64,000 nucleotides of DNA from a virus: positions 1 to 64,000 of the IMG/VR virus record IMGVR_UViG_3300022748_000015; one strand, 5' to 3'. Made by a program: the position numbers and the translations under genes. This document shows, in pieces, positions 40,101 through 48,125 of the stretch (within the stretch, counting starts at the first letter, position 1; each line of letters starts with the position of its first letter). The notes under the pieces are model-generated. The model saw nothing but the letters and a program-made list of their open reading frames with translations, was not told the DNA's origin and made no database searches.

Positions 40101-40568
40101 AGGGTTGAAAGTCTTGGTGGTGCATATCATATGTCATTGAATGCTGCTGTTGGTGGTGTTGCTGATTACGCTCGACTCTATGTAGATCCAAAGAACACCG
40201 CTCGAGTTGGGTTACAGGTAGAAGGTGTTATCAATCACTATGGAACAGTAAACCTATCCAGCCGTAGATTCAAGGAAGATATAAAACCATATGAATCTAA
40301 AAAAGCAAATGATTTAGTTTTGGATGTCGGGCTAGTTACTTATAAATATCTAAATAAAGATGGAACCTCCAACCCTGAAGCTGCCTCTCAGCTAGGTGTT
40401 ATTGCCGAGGAAATTCTAGATCTTGGGCTAGATAATGTAGTATTGTTTGATGATGATGGTGTAACTCCTAAGGGAGTTGATTACACTAAGTTTGGGCTTC
40501 TACTTATTCCAGTAGTACGTGACCTAAAAGCTCAGATTTTAGAATTGCAGAATAGATTAGGAGCCTAA
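37149..40568 (+). CDS. Tail fibre with FN3-type domains and S74 chaperone
   Basis: 1139 aa. TTG 37149 is favoured because AGGTGG lies six bases upstream and the N-terminus (MGLRRRRKKLTTVITSIDRR) looks like the virion-attachment end of other actinophage fibres; ATG 37218 is the alternative. Two beta modules (about 84-136 and 161-212) precede FN3-like domains (APSAPTGLSATQNGYYDES and on) and a repeat of type ANAIxAxxIxAGAI at about 678-755. The C-terminus (1035-1139) is a Peptidase_S74 chaperone: LSSRRFKEDI with Ser1037/1038 and Lys1042, and LGVIAEEIL. S74 domains trimerise the fibre and then cut themselves off. Confidence 0.85.
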   Translation: MGLRRRRKKLTTVITSIDRRLRSMESYTIPTRIARKTITAAEIADGVIPPSDPKDSGATGSTSGTSAPTEFAVISAATYSAKNLTGSADWVEVTTATPHGYAKGDKVTIFGLNNNLVNADGTFTVSEQISDTVFRYSPSLNGFYSSVVTLATSATVTQRSRTTAVATLKLSSTSHGFNVGEVVTVSAVDDAYNGTFFIASVSGDTITYKFESETTSSEATTTSTGSVNAVTHKFAIIGDTWIDTSATPSSYKVWNGLKWTDSSNVPAGTIVNDGVAPSAPTGLSATQNGYYDESSGGPKIAISLKWNAPTTNADNTPLRDLGGYKVFYKYAAGVVDTGSAGDGSTNTTTLNSDGTLTGTFSYAANERGSASTVTLTTSAGTIQPSTYSIAAGASGNLSWTVSGLSDAQEVTVSWSTSVNGYGDITGTTGSTNVVSKNNYPAADWRYDIFGNTSITDTTNPTAADPVGGGPAAAATDWNVAGEVSAEVASYVIRDINVSSSVIFAVQAFDSSKLNYSIKSDELTVSTGKPALVLGPLSKPDVVVRLGTATITWNGSDSGGNATPPSLDHVEVHIGSTSGFTPGDSTYKGAITATGAATGNFIVVDGLAYNSQWYAKFVAVSTTGVKASPSPASDLFTITPLVDTDLIANTLTTWPFAGKVVSAGSLADGSINASSLLGPNVVTQAAISANAIGADQIAAGAIIAGKIGANAITANTIAAGAITAGKIDANAITADNIQAGAISASKITADAIDGKIITGATVRTAAAGARVLLDSSGFYAYNSGGTQTFKIDSSTGTVTIGSYAPATSNDLAGKISNGGAAADVNNPAYTTTITGTKITPNSVTASQINADSVAAAVVTANTVTSQVMSGSKYVEFSGAGGTDIVRLGYGTGSYAGAPGVAIIAGGTYVGWAGSWGSGDLEVGTNYYDCYLDFFRSDNSIIMRGQTVTLSASPLSTGVTGYMNLDSLRLTQTGAMTVKSSNSSAFRVESLGGAYHMSLNAAVGGVADYARLYVDPKNTARVGLQVEGVINHYGTVNLSSRRFKEDIKPYESKKANDLVLDVGLVTYKYLNKDGTSNPEAASQLGVIAEEILDLGLDNVVLFDDDGVTPKGVDYTKFGLLLIPVVRDLKAQILELQNRLGA

Positions 40569-40569
40569 T

Positions 40570-40917
40570 ATGGCATGGGATTTTAGAGCAGTAGAGGAGA
40601 CTCCGGCTGATTCGGTAGGGGTTTGGGTCCCTATGGGGTTGAAGATCGTTAAAGCCTTAGTTGATGATGCCGGAGTTGATGTTGTTGTAGTAGATACAAC
40701 CATAGATGATGCCTTATCAAATGCTGGCCCCGGGTTCTCGGCTGAATATTACCTAGCTGTTAAAGAACTATTTTCTAGACAATTAGATCAAATTTTTACG
40801 CTAGGCGACGGAGGAAACATTAACTTCGCTCTAGCCGGTATTTATGGCAGAAAACTCGAGCAATGTCTAGCAACGGCTAAATATTTAAGTGAAGGGGCAC
40901 CTACAGCTAATGTCTAA
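40570..40917 (+). CDS. Hypothetical tail-region protein
   Basis: 115 aa, ATG 40570 one base after the fibre stop, behind TTAGGAG. Features WVPMGLKIVKALVDDAGVDV and an FSRQLDQIFTLGDGGN helix. Acidic with helical end. Probably a fibre accessory or assembly protein by position; no family recognised. Confidence 0.7.
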   Translation: MAWDFRAVEETPADSVGVWVPMGLKIVKALVDDAGVDVVVVDTTIDDALSNAGPGFSAEYYLAVKELFSRQLDQIFTLGDGGNINFALAGIYGRKLEQCLATAKYLSEGAPTANV

Positions 40918-41089
40918 TAATAAATTTAGTGAATCCATTGAACTAGAGCTGGAAGCTACTAGAAAGCTTTTAGACCTAACTAGAGAACGCTTGGCAGCCG
41001 CGATTTTTACAATTACGGAATTAGAAACACTACTAGAGCTATCTAGATCTGCATCCGTAGATACTACTAATACATCTAATGGTAATTAG
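40910..41089 (+). CDS. Small coiled-coil protein
   Basis: 59 aa, ATG 40910 overlapping the previous gene by eight bases, with AAGGGG upstream. Almost entirely one amphipathic helix (SIELELEATRKLLDLTRERL, FTITELETLLELS), likely a coiled coil. Last gene of the late block. Function unknown. Confidence 0.65.
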   Translation: MSNNKFSESIELELEATRKLLDLTRERLAAAIFTITELETLLELSRSASVDTTNTSNGN

Positions 41090-41090
41090 T

Positions 41091-41098
41091 TATAAAAT
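41091..41098 (+). promoter_or_regulatory. Possible -10 box, start of DNA-metabolism block
   Basis: TATAAAAT followed by ATATG, similar to the GGTANAAT boxes of the late genes but lacking the GG. ATG 41126 follows with AGAGAG upstream. Confidence 0.4.
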
Positions 41099-41125
41099 AT
41101 ATGTAAGTAGATTTTAGAGAGACAT

Positions 41126-41596
41126 ATGTTAGAAGTTAAAGACGGATCAAGAACTTTACAGTTCAACGGACATTTATTGGCAGAATCATCCTCTTTTCGT
41201 AGAGGGTCCACTCGTTGGATTGAGTTTAAGCTTTATAAGACTGAGAGTGGTTCATACATCCTAAGCCGCATCGGGGTATCTTTAGTGTTCCATGCCCCTG
41301 TGTGCCAACTAGTGAAACGATATGGGCTAACTGAGGTTGACTACCAAGATATCAATTCAAATTCAATTCCGTGTATAGAATGCGATCCAGATGAGAGCGC
41401 CTCTCTAGTCTTCCCTGAAAAGGATCGCTACTGGGCTCAGGTGAGCGACTCGCCGATTGCTGTTTTAGATGCTTTATATAAATATGACGATGGCGGTGCT
41501 CGCTATTTGACTAATGTAGCTCAGAGATTATTGGAGGATGCTTCTAAGGTTGATGATGCAATTCTTCATGTATACAAGGTAGAAATTATTCCATAA
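41126..41596 (+). CDS. Hypothetical protein preceding DNA polymerase
   Basis: 156 aa. Beta-rich start (LEVKDGSRTLQFNGHLLAES, WIEFKLYKTESGSYILSRIG), then a CIECDPDES segment with two Cys, and a helical end (YLTNVAQRLLEDASK). This arrangement recurs upstream of replication genes in other actinophages, where the function is unknown. It has its own weak promoter; polymerase has another. Confidence 0.7.
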   Translation: MLEVKDGSRTLQFNGHLLAESSSFRRGSTRWIEFKLYKTESGSYILSRIGVSLVFHAPVCQLVKRYGLTEVDYQDINSNSIPCIECDPDESASLVFPEKDRYWAQVSDSPIAVLDALYKYDDGGARYLTNVAQRLLEDASKVDDAILHVYKVEIIP

Positions 41597-41601
41597 TCAG
41601 C

Positions 41602-41630
41602 TTGCATTATTAAAAACTGTCTAGTACAGT
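41602..41630 (+). promoter_or_regulatory. Promoter of DNA polymerase gene
   Basis: TTGCAT (41602-41607), 17-bp spacer, TACAGT (41625-41630). ACTGT-CTAGT-ACAGT (41616-41630) is an inverted repeat covering the -10 box. Confidence 0.65.
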
Positions 41631-41658
41631 AAAGTGAAGTAAAGACGTAAGGACAATA

Positions 41659-43473
41659 ATGGCTGGATTAGACGGCATCAAACTCGAGTTAGTTAACTCA
41701 GTTGATAAGGCTCAGGAATTTTTACATTGGCTGGGGGAACGCCGTCCGCACAACGCTATAGCAATTGACACGGAAACCGGGGAACTCCCTGGTAATCACA
41801 AGGATCATGCGCTCTCTCCTTGGCATGGCCGTCTGCGCCTAGTTCAGGTTGGGGATGGCATGACTGGGTGGTCTATTCCCTGGGATAACTGGAAGGGCGT
41901 ATTCTACGAGGCAATGAATAAATTTGATGGACCCCTTGTCTGTCACAATATTGCCTTCGAAGCTAAGTGGTTTGAGATTCAATCTGAATGGAAAATGCCT
42001 TGGCATCGCTCCCATGACACTATGATTATGGCTCAGCTGCTTGATCCTCTAGGCTCTGGTGCTCTAAAAGTTTTAACTAAGCAGTATGTAGATGCAAATG
42101 CTGCACGTATGCAAGACCTACTTAGCGATGGTATGGCTAAAAATGGCTGGACCTGGGGTACCGTCCCCGTAGAATATCAACCATATTGGGCATATGGTGC
42201 TCTTGACCCCATCTTAACCATGCGCCTGTGGGAGCAGTTTTGGGAGAAATGCGGCCCTGGTCGTCCGTACTCTCAAGCGTATGAGCTTGAGATGAATACT
42301 CGCCGTATCGTTACTCGCATGGAGCTGAATGGCGCTCGACTTGATCTCAACTATTCCAAGAAAAAGTATCAAGAACTTATTGACTATACTGAACAGGTGA
42401 AGCAATGGGGGCAGGATAGCTACAATGCTTCCATTACTAGTAATGCTCAACTTGTTCGTGTATTTGAACGACTTGGTGCCGAGATCACTCAATTAACACC
42501 GTCTGGAAATAAGTCCGCATCTGCTGATCAGCTAAAAATGCTTGCTCGTGATGGTTCTCCAGAAGTCAAGCAGCTTGCCGAGACTGTACTTAAGCAGCGT
42601 AAGGCTGACAAGCTTGCATCTACCTACTTCTCGAATTTCATCAATGATAATGTCAATGGGTTCGTGCATCCATCTGTAAAGACCATGGGTGCTCGTACCG
42701 GGCGTATGTCGATTCAGAATCCAGCACTTCAGACTCTGCCAAAGGGTGATGACACTGTTCGTCGTGCATTCCTACCTAAAGATGACGATCACGTGATTAT
42801 TACCTCGGACCTTGATCAGGTCGAGTTCCGTATGTTTGCATCTCTGTCTCAAGACCAGAATCTAATTAGCCTATTCAATAATGCTGATGCATCTGGTTCT
42901 GACCCATTCACCGAGATTGGTCGTGAGGTCTACAATGATCCCACCATGGTCAAATCAGATAAGCGCCGAGGACTTATCAAGGGAGTTGTCTACGGACGTC
43001 TCTACGGGGCTGGAGTGGCTAAACAGGCCCTAACTGCAGGTGTTCCAGAAGAGCAAATGCGTGCTGTATCTGATGCTTTTGACCGCAACTACCCTGGTAT
43101 GGCACTTTTCCAGAAGAAGGTTGAAGATACTGGAATGCGCCGCCTCAAGAATGAAGGTCAGGGTTATGTCCATACCTGGACTGGACGTCGCCTACCTTGC
43201 GACGAGGACCGTGTATATACGCTTACTAACTACCTAATTCAGGGCGGTGCAGCTGAGATCTTTAAATCAAACCTAGTGAAGTTAGATCAAGCTGATCTGA
43301 CTGAGCTACTTATTGTTCCGGTGCATGACGAAATTGTTCTAAATGCTCCACGTAAAGATGCAGAGGAAGTTAAGAAACTTGTCCAGGAATGCATGACCAC
43401 ACGCGAGGGTTGGGCTGTACCATTAACAGCTGATGCTGACGGGCCTCTAGAAAACTGGGGTCAAAAATACTAA
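41659..43473 (+). CDS. polA: DNA polymerase I family (PolA)
   Basis: 604 aa, lacking the 5'-nuclease domain, as usual in phages. 3'-5' exonuclease: DTET (Asp37, Glu39) and YGALD (Asp183). In the middle exo motif HNIAFEAKW, Glu101 takes the place of the usual Asp. Polymerase: motif A SDLDQVEFR (Asp384, Glu389), motif B KRRGLIKGVVYGRLYG (Arg437, Lys441, Tyr445) and motif C VHDEIV (Asp557). Tyr445 aligns with Phe762 of E. coli Pol I; Tyr there removes discrimination against dideoxynucleotides and, in phage surveys, is linked to lytic lifestyle. The gene is followed at once by a resolvase. Confidence 0.95.
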   Translation: MAGLDGIKLELVNSVDKAQEFLHWLGERRPHNAIAIDTETGELPGNHKDHALSPWHGRLRLVQVGDGMTGWSIPWDNWKGVFYEAMNKFDGPLVCHNIAFEAKWFEIQSEWKMPWHRSHDTMIMAQLLDPLGSGALKVLTKQYVDANAARMQDLLSDGMAKNGWTWGTVPVEYQPYWAYGALDPILTMRLWEQFWEKCGPGRPYSQAYELEMNTRRIVTRMELNGARLDLNYSKKKYQELIDYTEQVKQWGQDSYNASITSNAQLVRVFERLGAEITQLTPSGNKSASADQLKMLARDGSPEVKQLAETVLKQRKADKLASTYFSNFINDNVNGFVHPSVKTMGARTGRMSIQNPALQTLPKGDDTVRRAFLPKDDDHVIITSDLDQVEFRMFASLSQDQNLISLFNNADASGSDPFTEIGREVYNDPTMVKSDKRRGLIKGVVYGRLYGAGVAKQALTAGVPEEQMRAVSDAFDRNYPGMALFQKKVEDTGMRRLKNEGQGYVHTWTGRRLPCDEDRVYTLTNYLIQGGAAEIFKSNLVKLDQADLTELLIVPVHDEIVLNAPRKDAEEVKKLVQECMTTREGWAVPLTADADGPLENWGQKY

Positions 43474-43484
43474 TGGAGATTCAA

Positions 43485-43949
43485 ATGAAATACGTATTAG
43501 CCGTTGACCCGGGTAAGGCTACTGGAATGGCTTTCTTTACTCGTGAACCAGGTCAAGATCCTGTGTTGGTCTGGTCTGGAGAATATCAACAAGAAGAGTA
43601 TGCTAAGCCAATTCGTCAAACACTAGGTGAAGTAATTATGTCTGGCAATTCTATAGACATTGTTTGCGAACGATTCACTATCAATGCCCAGACTGTGCGT
43701 AATTCTCAAGCTCCGTTCTCATTGGAGCAGATTGGCATCCTTAAGCAGTGCATGATGGATATTGGTATGGCTCCAGATGATATTAATTTCCAGAGTCCAG
43801 CTAACGCTAAGGCTATGTTCACTAACGAGAAGCTGAAGAAGCTGGGATATTGGCATAAAGGTGGGGAAGGACACGCACTTGACGCAATCCGTCATGGTCT
43901 GCTACACTTGGTCAGCAACGGTTGGAAACCAATTAATTTGCTAAATTAA
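43485..43949 (+). CDS. RuvC-like Holliday junction resolvase
   Basis: 154 aa. ATG 43485 follows GGAG at six bases; ATG 43473, overlapping the polymerase stop, is an alternative. RNase H fold acidic residues: Asp8 in LAVDPGKATG, Glu in IVCERFTI, and the last Asp in HALDAIRHGLLHL. Such enzymes cut branched DNA before packaging or during recombination. A large inverted repeat follows the gene. Confidence 0.85.
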   Translation: MKYVLAVDPGKATGMAFFTREPGQDPVLVWSGEYQQEEYAKPIRQTLGEVIMSGNSIDIVCERFTINAQTVRNSQAPFSLEQIGILKQCMMDIGMAPDDINFQSPANAKAMFTNEKLKKLGYWHKGGEGHALDAIRHGLLHLVSNGWKPINLLN

Positions 43950-43956
43950 AAAGTTA

Positions 43957-43995
43957 TTATCAGAAAAAGTTGTTGCATTTACTTTTTTCTGATAA
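43957..43995. repeat. Large inverted repeat before helicase gene
   Basis: TTATCAGAAAAAGT (43957-43970), ten bases, ACTTTTTTCTGATAA (43981-43995); the arms match except for one extra T. It could terminate the polymerase-resolvase transcript, or serve as an operator, since a possible promoter (TTGCAT 43973-43978, 17 bp, TATATA 43996-44001) lies within and beside it. Confidence 0.75.
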
Positions 43996-44026
43996 TATAT
44001 AAATACGAAACGACGAAAGGAATCAA

Positions 44027-45841
44027 ATGAGTGTCTTTGTAGAACTCGATGATTCTGGTGAGCACATCATCATTAACGCTGAGTGGCGTTTAAAAGAACT
44101 GTGCAAGAGTCTTCCTGGTGCTTCTTGGAGTGCTAAGGAGTCTATCTGGCGTATTCCGGCATCCTGGGCTGGTTGTCTAGCTCTACGTTCTACCTTTAAG
44201 TCTGATCTGGTCCTAGGACCTCACCTTACTGAGTGGGCAAAGCACGAGAAAACTACTCGAGTTGACCCGTCTAATGATCTACGTGATGTGGATGTTATGG
44301 AGGAGGGCGATCAGGATCTTTTCCCTCATCAGCGTGCTGGCGTAAAGTTCCTCTCTACGGCTCGTAGAGCCCTTCTAGCAGACGAACCAGGACTTGGTAA
44401 GACTGCTCAGGCTATTCGCTCCCTAAAGGCCATGCATGACCAGGGGGAGGCTGTTTTTCCTGCTCTCATTGTCTGCCCGAACACCCTTAAGAAGAACTGG
44501 GAACGTGAGTTCGATAAGTGGTGGCCTGGGGTTAATGTGACCGTTATTGGTGGAACTGCAACAAAGCGTCGTGCCTTGTTTGATCAGGACTCCGATGTGG
44601 TTGTAGTGAACTGGGAGTCTCTGCGCAGCCATTCTCGCCTATCACCATATGGCTCGATTTCTTTAGCTCGTTGTATCGAGTGTAAGGGCCACGATTCCCG
44701 TATCACTCCAAACCGCTGTGAAGTTCACCAACGTGAGCTAAATACCATTGGTTTCAAGGCTGTAATTGCTGACGAGATTCACCGTTCAAAAGATCCAAAG
44801 TCAAAGCAGACCCGTGCTCTTTGGGCCGCTACTGGCGATGCGGATATCCGCTTTGCGCTTACCGGTACTCCTATTGCTAAGGATGTTGTTGATCTTTGGC
44901 CTATTCTTCACTGGATTTCTCCAGAAGAATGGCCTAGTCGTACCAAGTGGATTGACCGCATGATTGATACCATGCTCAATGCTTTTGGTGGCATGATGGT
45001 TCTAGGTGTGAAGCCTCACATGGAGCAGGAGTTCTATGCTGCTATTAACCCACGCATGCGACGCATGCTGAAGGCTAAGGTACTTCCTTGGCTTCCAGAG
45101 GTTATCAATGACCGCCGTGATGTCGAGATGGGTGCTAAGCAGCAAAAGGCTTACAATCAGATGCTAGACAATATGATTGCATTGATCGAAAAGGAAGACG
45201 GGACTGTTGGGGATGCTGTTGTAGCTCCTAACCCGCTTACTCAAATGCTGCGCCTTCTCCAGCTCGCTAGCTCATACGCTGATGTGACTATTGATCCTGT
45301 TAGCGGTGAAGAAGTTGTAGTTTTGTCAGACCCATCGTGTAAGGTTGATGCTCTGATGGATGACATGAAGAATGGTGACTTCGGTGATGATAGCGTAGCT
45401 GTCTGTGCCGTATCTCGCCAGCTCATCGATCTCCTTAGCGCACGCCTAACTAAGGAGGGTATCGCTCATGGTCTGATTACTGGAGCAATCGATGCTGATG
45501 AACGTCAACGTCATATCGATGAGTTCCAGTCTGGCAAGACTAAGTGGATTCTATTTACTGCCCAGGCTGGCGGTGTGGGTGTTACCTTGACAACTGCACG
45601 CAGACTTGTTATGCTACAAAGACCATGGTCACTTGTCGACTATAAGCAGGCTCTTGACCGTGTACACCGTATTGGTTCTGAAATCCATGATTCCGTAATC
45701 ATTACAGACTACGTAACTGAAAATACTGTTGAAGAGCGTGTAATTCAGGCTCTAGACACCAAGGCTGACAACTTTGAGCAGATTGTGCGTGACAAGGATG
45801 CACTTCTCAAAATGCTTAAGGAAAGCAAGGGAAAGAAATAG
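44027..45841 (+). CDS. SNF2-family helicase-like ATPase
   Basis: 604 aa, ATG 44027 behind CGAAAGGAA. Residues 1-85 are a small N-terminal domain (IINAEWRLKELCKSLPGASW) like those before phage SNF2 proteins. Helicase motifs: Walker A DEPGLGKT (about 122-129), DEIHRSKDPKSKQT (about 248-261, Walker B DEIH), LTGTPI (about 284-289), and C-terminal VCAVSRQLIDLLSARL, GGVGVTLTTARRLVML and LDRVHRIGS (about 545-553). Between Walker A and B sits CIECKGH...NRCEVH, a likely zinc-binding insertion. Role in replication fork or recombination remodelling. Confidence 0.92.
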   Translation: MSVFVELDDSGEHIIINAEWRLKELCKSLPGASWSAKESIWRIPASWAGCLALRSTFKSDLVLGPHLTEWAKHEKTTRVDPSNDLRDVDVMEEGDQDLFPHQRAGVKFLSTARRALLADEPGLGKTAQAIRSLKAMHDQGEAVFPALIVCPNTLKKNWEREFDKWWPGVNVTVIGGTATKRRALFDQDSDVVVVNWESLRSHSRLSPYGSISLARCIECKGHDSRITPNRCEVHQRELNTIGFKAVIADEIHRSKDPKSKQTRALWAATGDADIRFALTGTPIAKDVVDLWPILHWISPEEWPSRTKWIDRMIDTMLNAFGGMMVLGVKPHMEQEFYAAINPRMRRMLKAKVLPWLPEVINDRRDVEMGAKQQKAYNQMLDNMIALIEKEDGTVGDAVVAPNPLTQMLRLLQLASSYADVTIDPVSGEEVVVLSDPSCKVDALMDDMKNGDFGDDSVAVCAVSRQLIDLLSARLTKEGIAHGLITGAIDADERQRHIDEFQSGKTKWILFTAQAGGVGVTLTTARRLVMLQRPWSLVDYKQALDRVHRIGSEIHDSVIITDYVTENTVEERVIQALDTKADNFEQIVRDKDALLKMLKESKGKK

Positions 45842-46404
45842 TGACTCTCCTTAACTCGATGCCGTGTAGTTTTTGTGGAGAATATTTTGTTCCAGGCGGG
45901 GCACTATATTCTCACGAGAAAGCCTGCGCTAATGGTGGAGCTAAAAGAAGACGTAGAACTAAATATCGAGAAATATTTTTTGCTAATAATGGTCCTGGGC
46001 CCTATACTTGCAGTTTTTGTGAAAAGCCTGCAATATTTGATGAGGTAATAGTTCATCACCAGGATCACGACGAGACAAATAATGATTTGACAAATCTAAA
46101 AGCTTGTCATAGGATTTGCCATAATAGCCATCATTTTAAAGATCTTTGGTCGGAAAAATCTGATGAACTATTAGCCAGTAAAACTAGAGGGCATAGAGTC
46201 CCTCATAGTGAAGAAACAAAACGGCGCATGAGTGCTGAAAATAAGACAAAAGGATATAGACCTAAACCAGAAGCAATAGCTAAAGCAGCTGAAGTAAATA
46301 GAGGAACCCCTCGTTCTGCTGAAACTAGAGCAAAAATAAGTGAAGGTCATAAGAGAAGAAAAGCAGCTAAGGCTGCTCAGGAGGTGATGCCACATGACGA
46401 TTGA
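45841..46404 (+). CDS. HNH homing endonuclease with NUMOD3-like repeats
   Basis: 187 aa, GTG 45841 overlapping the helicase stop by one base. An N-terminal CSFCGEYF...HEKAC zinc knuckle leads to a basic stretch (KRRRRTKYREI), then the HNH core with CSFCEKPA, VHHQDHDETNNDLTNL and ACHRICHNSHH. The C-terminus has three NUMOD3-type DNA-recognition repeats (HSEETKRRMSAENK, and SAETRAKISEGHKRRK). This is a free-standing mobile endonuclease. Codon use appears more AT-rich than that of the genes on either side, pointing to transfer. It overlaps the damaged start of the next gene by 11 bases. Confidence 0.88.
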   Translation: MTLLNSMPCSFCGEYFVPGGALYSHEKACANGGAKRRRRTKYREIFFANNGPGPYTCSFCEKPAIFDEVIVHHQDHDETNNDLTNLKACHRICHNSHHFKDLWSEKSDELLASKTRGHRVPHSEETKRRMSAENKTKGYRPKPEAIAKAAEVNRGTPRSAETRAKISEGHKRRKAAKAAQEVMPHDD

Positions 46405-47337
46405 ATCTGTACGAATTAGTAATTCCGAGATCCAAACGTTTAAGTGAAGGACTGTCGTCGTCGTTGGTGGCTGACTTACTATCGTCGCCTTAAGCCAAAG
46501 CTACAAAACTATACTGGAGCTCTTGCTCTAGGTTCTCGTATCCACGAGGCACTAGATCGCTACTACACCTCCGGTATGGAGCGTGATCTTCTTGAGATCC
46601 ACGCTGAGCTTGTCAAGGAAGATATCGATAAGCTAAACAAGGAATACCGTGATACTACAGAGCTTGAAACAGAAGCTGAGCTCGGTCGTGTAATGCTCGA
46701 GGGGTACCTTGAGTGGATTGAGCTCGAAGGTATCGATGCAGAGCTCGAGATGATCTCTACTGAAGAGATTATCGAGCGTCCAATGCTTGACGGTAAGGTT
46801 ATCCTACAAGGTAAGATCGATATGCGTGTCCGCCGTAAGATTGACGGTGTACGTATGTTCCGTGACTTCAAGACCGTTGGTGGCTCATTCGCTGAGTTTG
46901 GGTCTATTGCTCACATGAACGAGCAGGTTCTAACCTACATGACCTTGGAAGAGGCTCAGAACCAGAACGGTGAACGTTCCGAGGGCGGTATATTTACAAT
47001 GCTTCGTAAGGTTAAGCGTGGTGCTTATGCAAAGCCACCATTCTATGACCAGATCGAAGTTCGCCACAATCGTTTTGCACTACGCTCGTTCTACCAGCGC
47101 CTAGAGGGTGTCCTGGAAGACATGATGCGAGTTCGTGAGGGTCTCGATGCTGGCGAAAGCCATTATAAGCTTGCCTACCCAAAGCCTTCTCGTGAATGCA
47201 AGTGGAAGTGCCAATTCTTCGCTATTTGCCCGCTTATTGACGACGGTTCTGCCGCCGAAGCAGCAATTAGTGATGCGTTTGAGTCATCCGACCCATACGG
47301 TTATTACGGAATCGAAGAGAAGAAAGGAAGTGAGTAA
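46394..47337 (+). CDS. Cas4-like Fe-S exonuclease, reading frame broken near start
   Basis: The start codon ATG 46394 sits eight bases after a perfect AGGAGGTG. It reads MTIESVRISNSEIQTFK and then hits TGA at 46445. The rest of the protein, starting DCRRRWWLTYYRRL, is open in the -1 frame from 46444 to 47337 (297 codons). Joined, the two parts give the typical family start SNSEIQTFK-DCRRRWW. Catalytic PD-(D/E)xK residues lie in GKIDMRV and RDFKT. One Cys follows the junction and three form CKWKCQFFAIC, the four-Cys pattern of a Cas4/AddB Fe-S cluster. Role: 5' end resection for recombination with the Sak4-like ATPase. Translation may be rescued by bypass, by -1 slip, or by re-start at GTG 46444 (GTGA overlap). 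Confidence 0.85.
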
Positions 47338-47339
47338 GA

Positions 47340-48107
47340 ATGTCGGAAGTCGATCGCAGTCTAACAATTATGGTTTATGGCGAATCGAAGGTTGGTAAGT
47401 CAACCTTTGCCGTTACAGCACCTTACCCACGCCTAATGCTTGACGTAGAGGGTGGACACCGCTTCCTCCCTATCAATGTAAAGTATTGGGATCCAATTCG
47501 CGAAGAGCCGCCTCAGGCGGACGGTACTTGGGACACTGTTGTGGTCCAGGTTCGCGACTATGAAGTCGTTATGAAGGCCTTCCAGTGGCTTCAGAGCGGC
47601 AAGCACCAGTTCAAGTCTTTGATCATCGACTCGATCTCTGAGTTGCAGGTCAAGTGCATGGACAACATTGCAGGAACCGAACAGATGAAGATGCAGCAGT
47701 GGGGAGAGCTTCTCCGCCACATGGGTGCCCTACTTCGTGACCTTCGCGACCTTACAATGCATCCAACTCAGCCGCTAGAAGCTGTAGTCCTAACCGCAAT
47801 GGCACGTAAGGGTCAGGATGGCGTATATCGTCCCTACCTACAGGGCCAGCTTGCAATCCAGGCTCCCTACTTCTACGACATTCTTGGCGCAATCACCGTG
47901 GAGCAGGTACCAAACCCTGACCCACTACAGCCACCGTATAAGGTGCGACGCATGTATGTAGAGCGTACGCCTGACTATGAGGCTGGAGAGCGTGTCCAGG
48001 GCCGTCTAGGTAAGGTAGTTGAGCAGGGAGACCTTGGCGTCGAACGTATGCTCGATATCGTCTTCGGTGAAAAGAAGACACCAGCAACAAAGAAAACAAC
48101 TAACTAG
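47340..48107 (+). CDS. Sak4-like recombination ATPase
   Basis: 255 aa, ATG 47340 behind AAAGGAAGTGAG. RecA-type core: Walker A YGESKVGKST (14-23), a DVEGG segment, Walker B-like hydrophobic strand SLIIDSISELQ (about 93-103) and LTAMARKG. Sak4 proteins bind single strands and help annealing with SSB. It sits between exonuclease and SSB-like genes, so the three form a recombination module. Confidence 0.85.
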   Translation: MSEVDRSLTIMVYGESKVGKSTFAVTAPYPRLMLDVEGGHRFLPINVKYWDPIREEPPQADGTWDTVVVQVRDYEVVMKAFQWLQSGKHQFKSLIIDSISELQVKCMDNIAGTEQMKMQQWGELLRHMGALLRDLRDLTMHPTQPLEAVVLTAMARKGQDGVYRPYLQGQLAIQAPYFYDILGAITVEQVPNPDPLQPPYKVRRMYVERTPDYEAGERVQGRLGKVVEQGDLGVERMLDIVFGEKKTPATKKTTN

Positions 48108-48125
48108 TAAAAGGAAAATGATACT

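Noticed and set aside
46444-47337. Exonuclease simply starting at GTG 46444
   Set aside because: No ribosome-binding site precedes it and family-conserved residues lie upstream in another frame behind a perfect site. Kept only as the re-start alternative.
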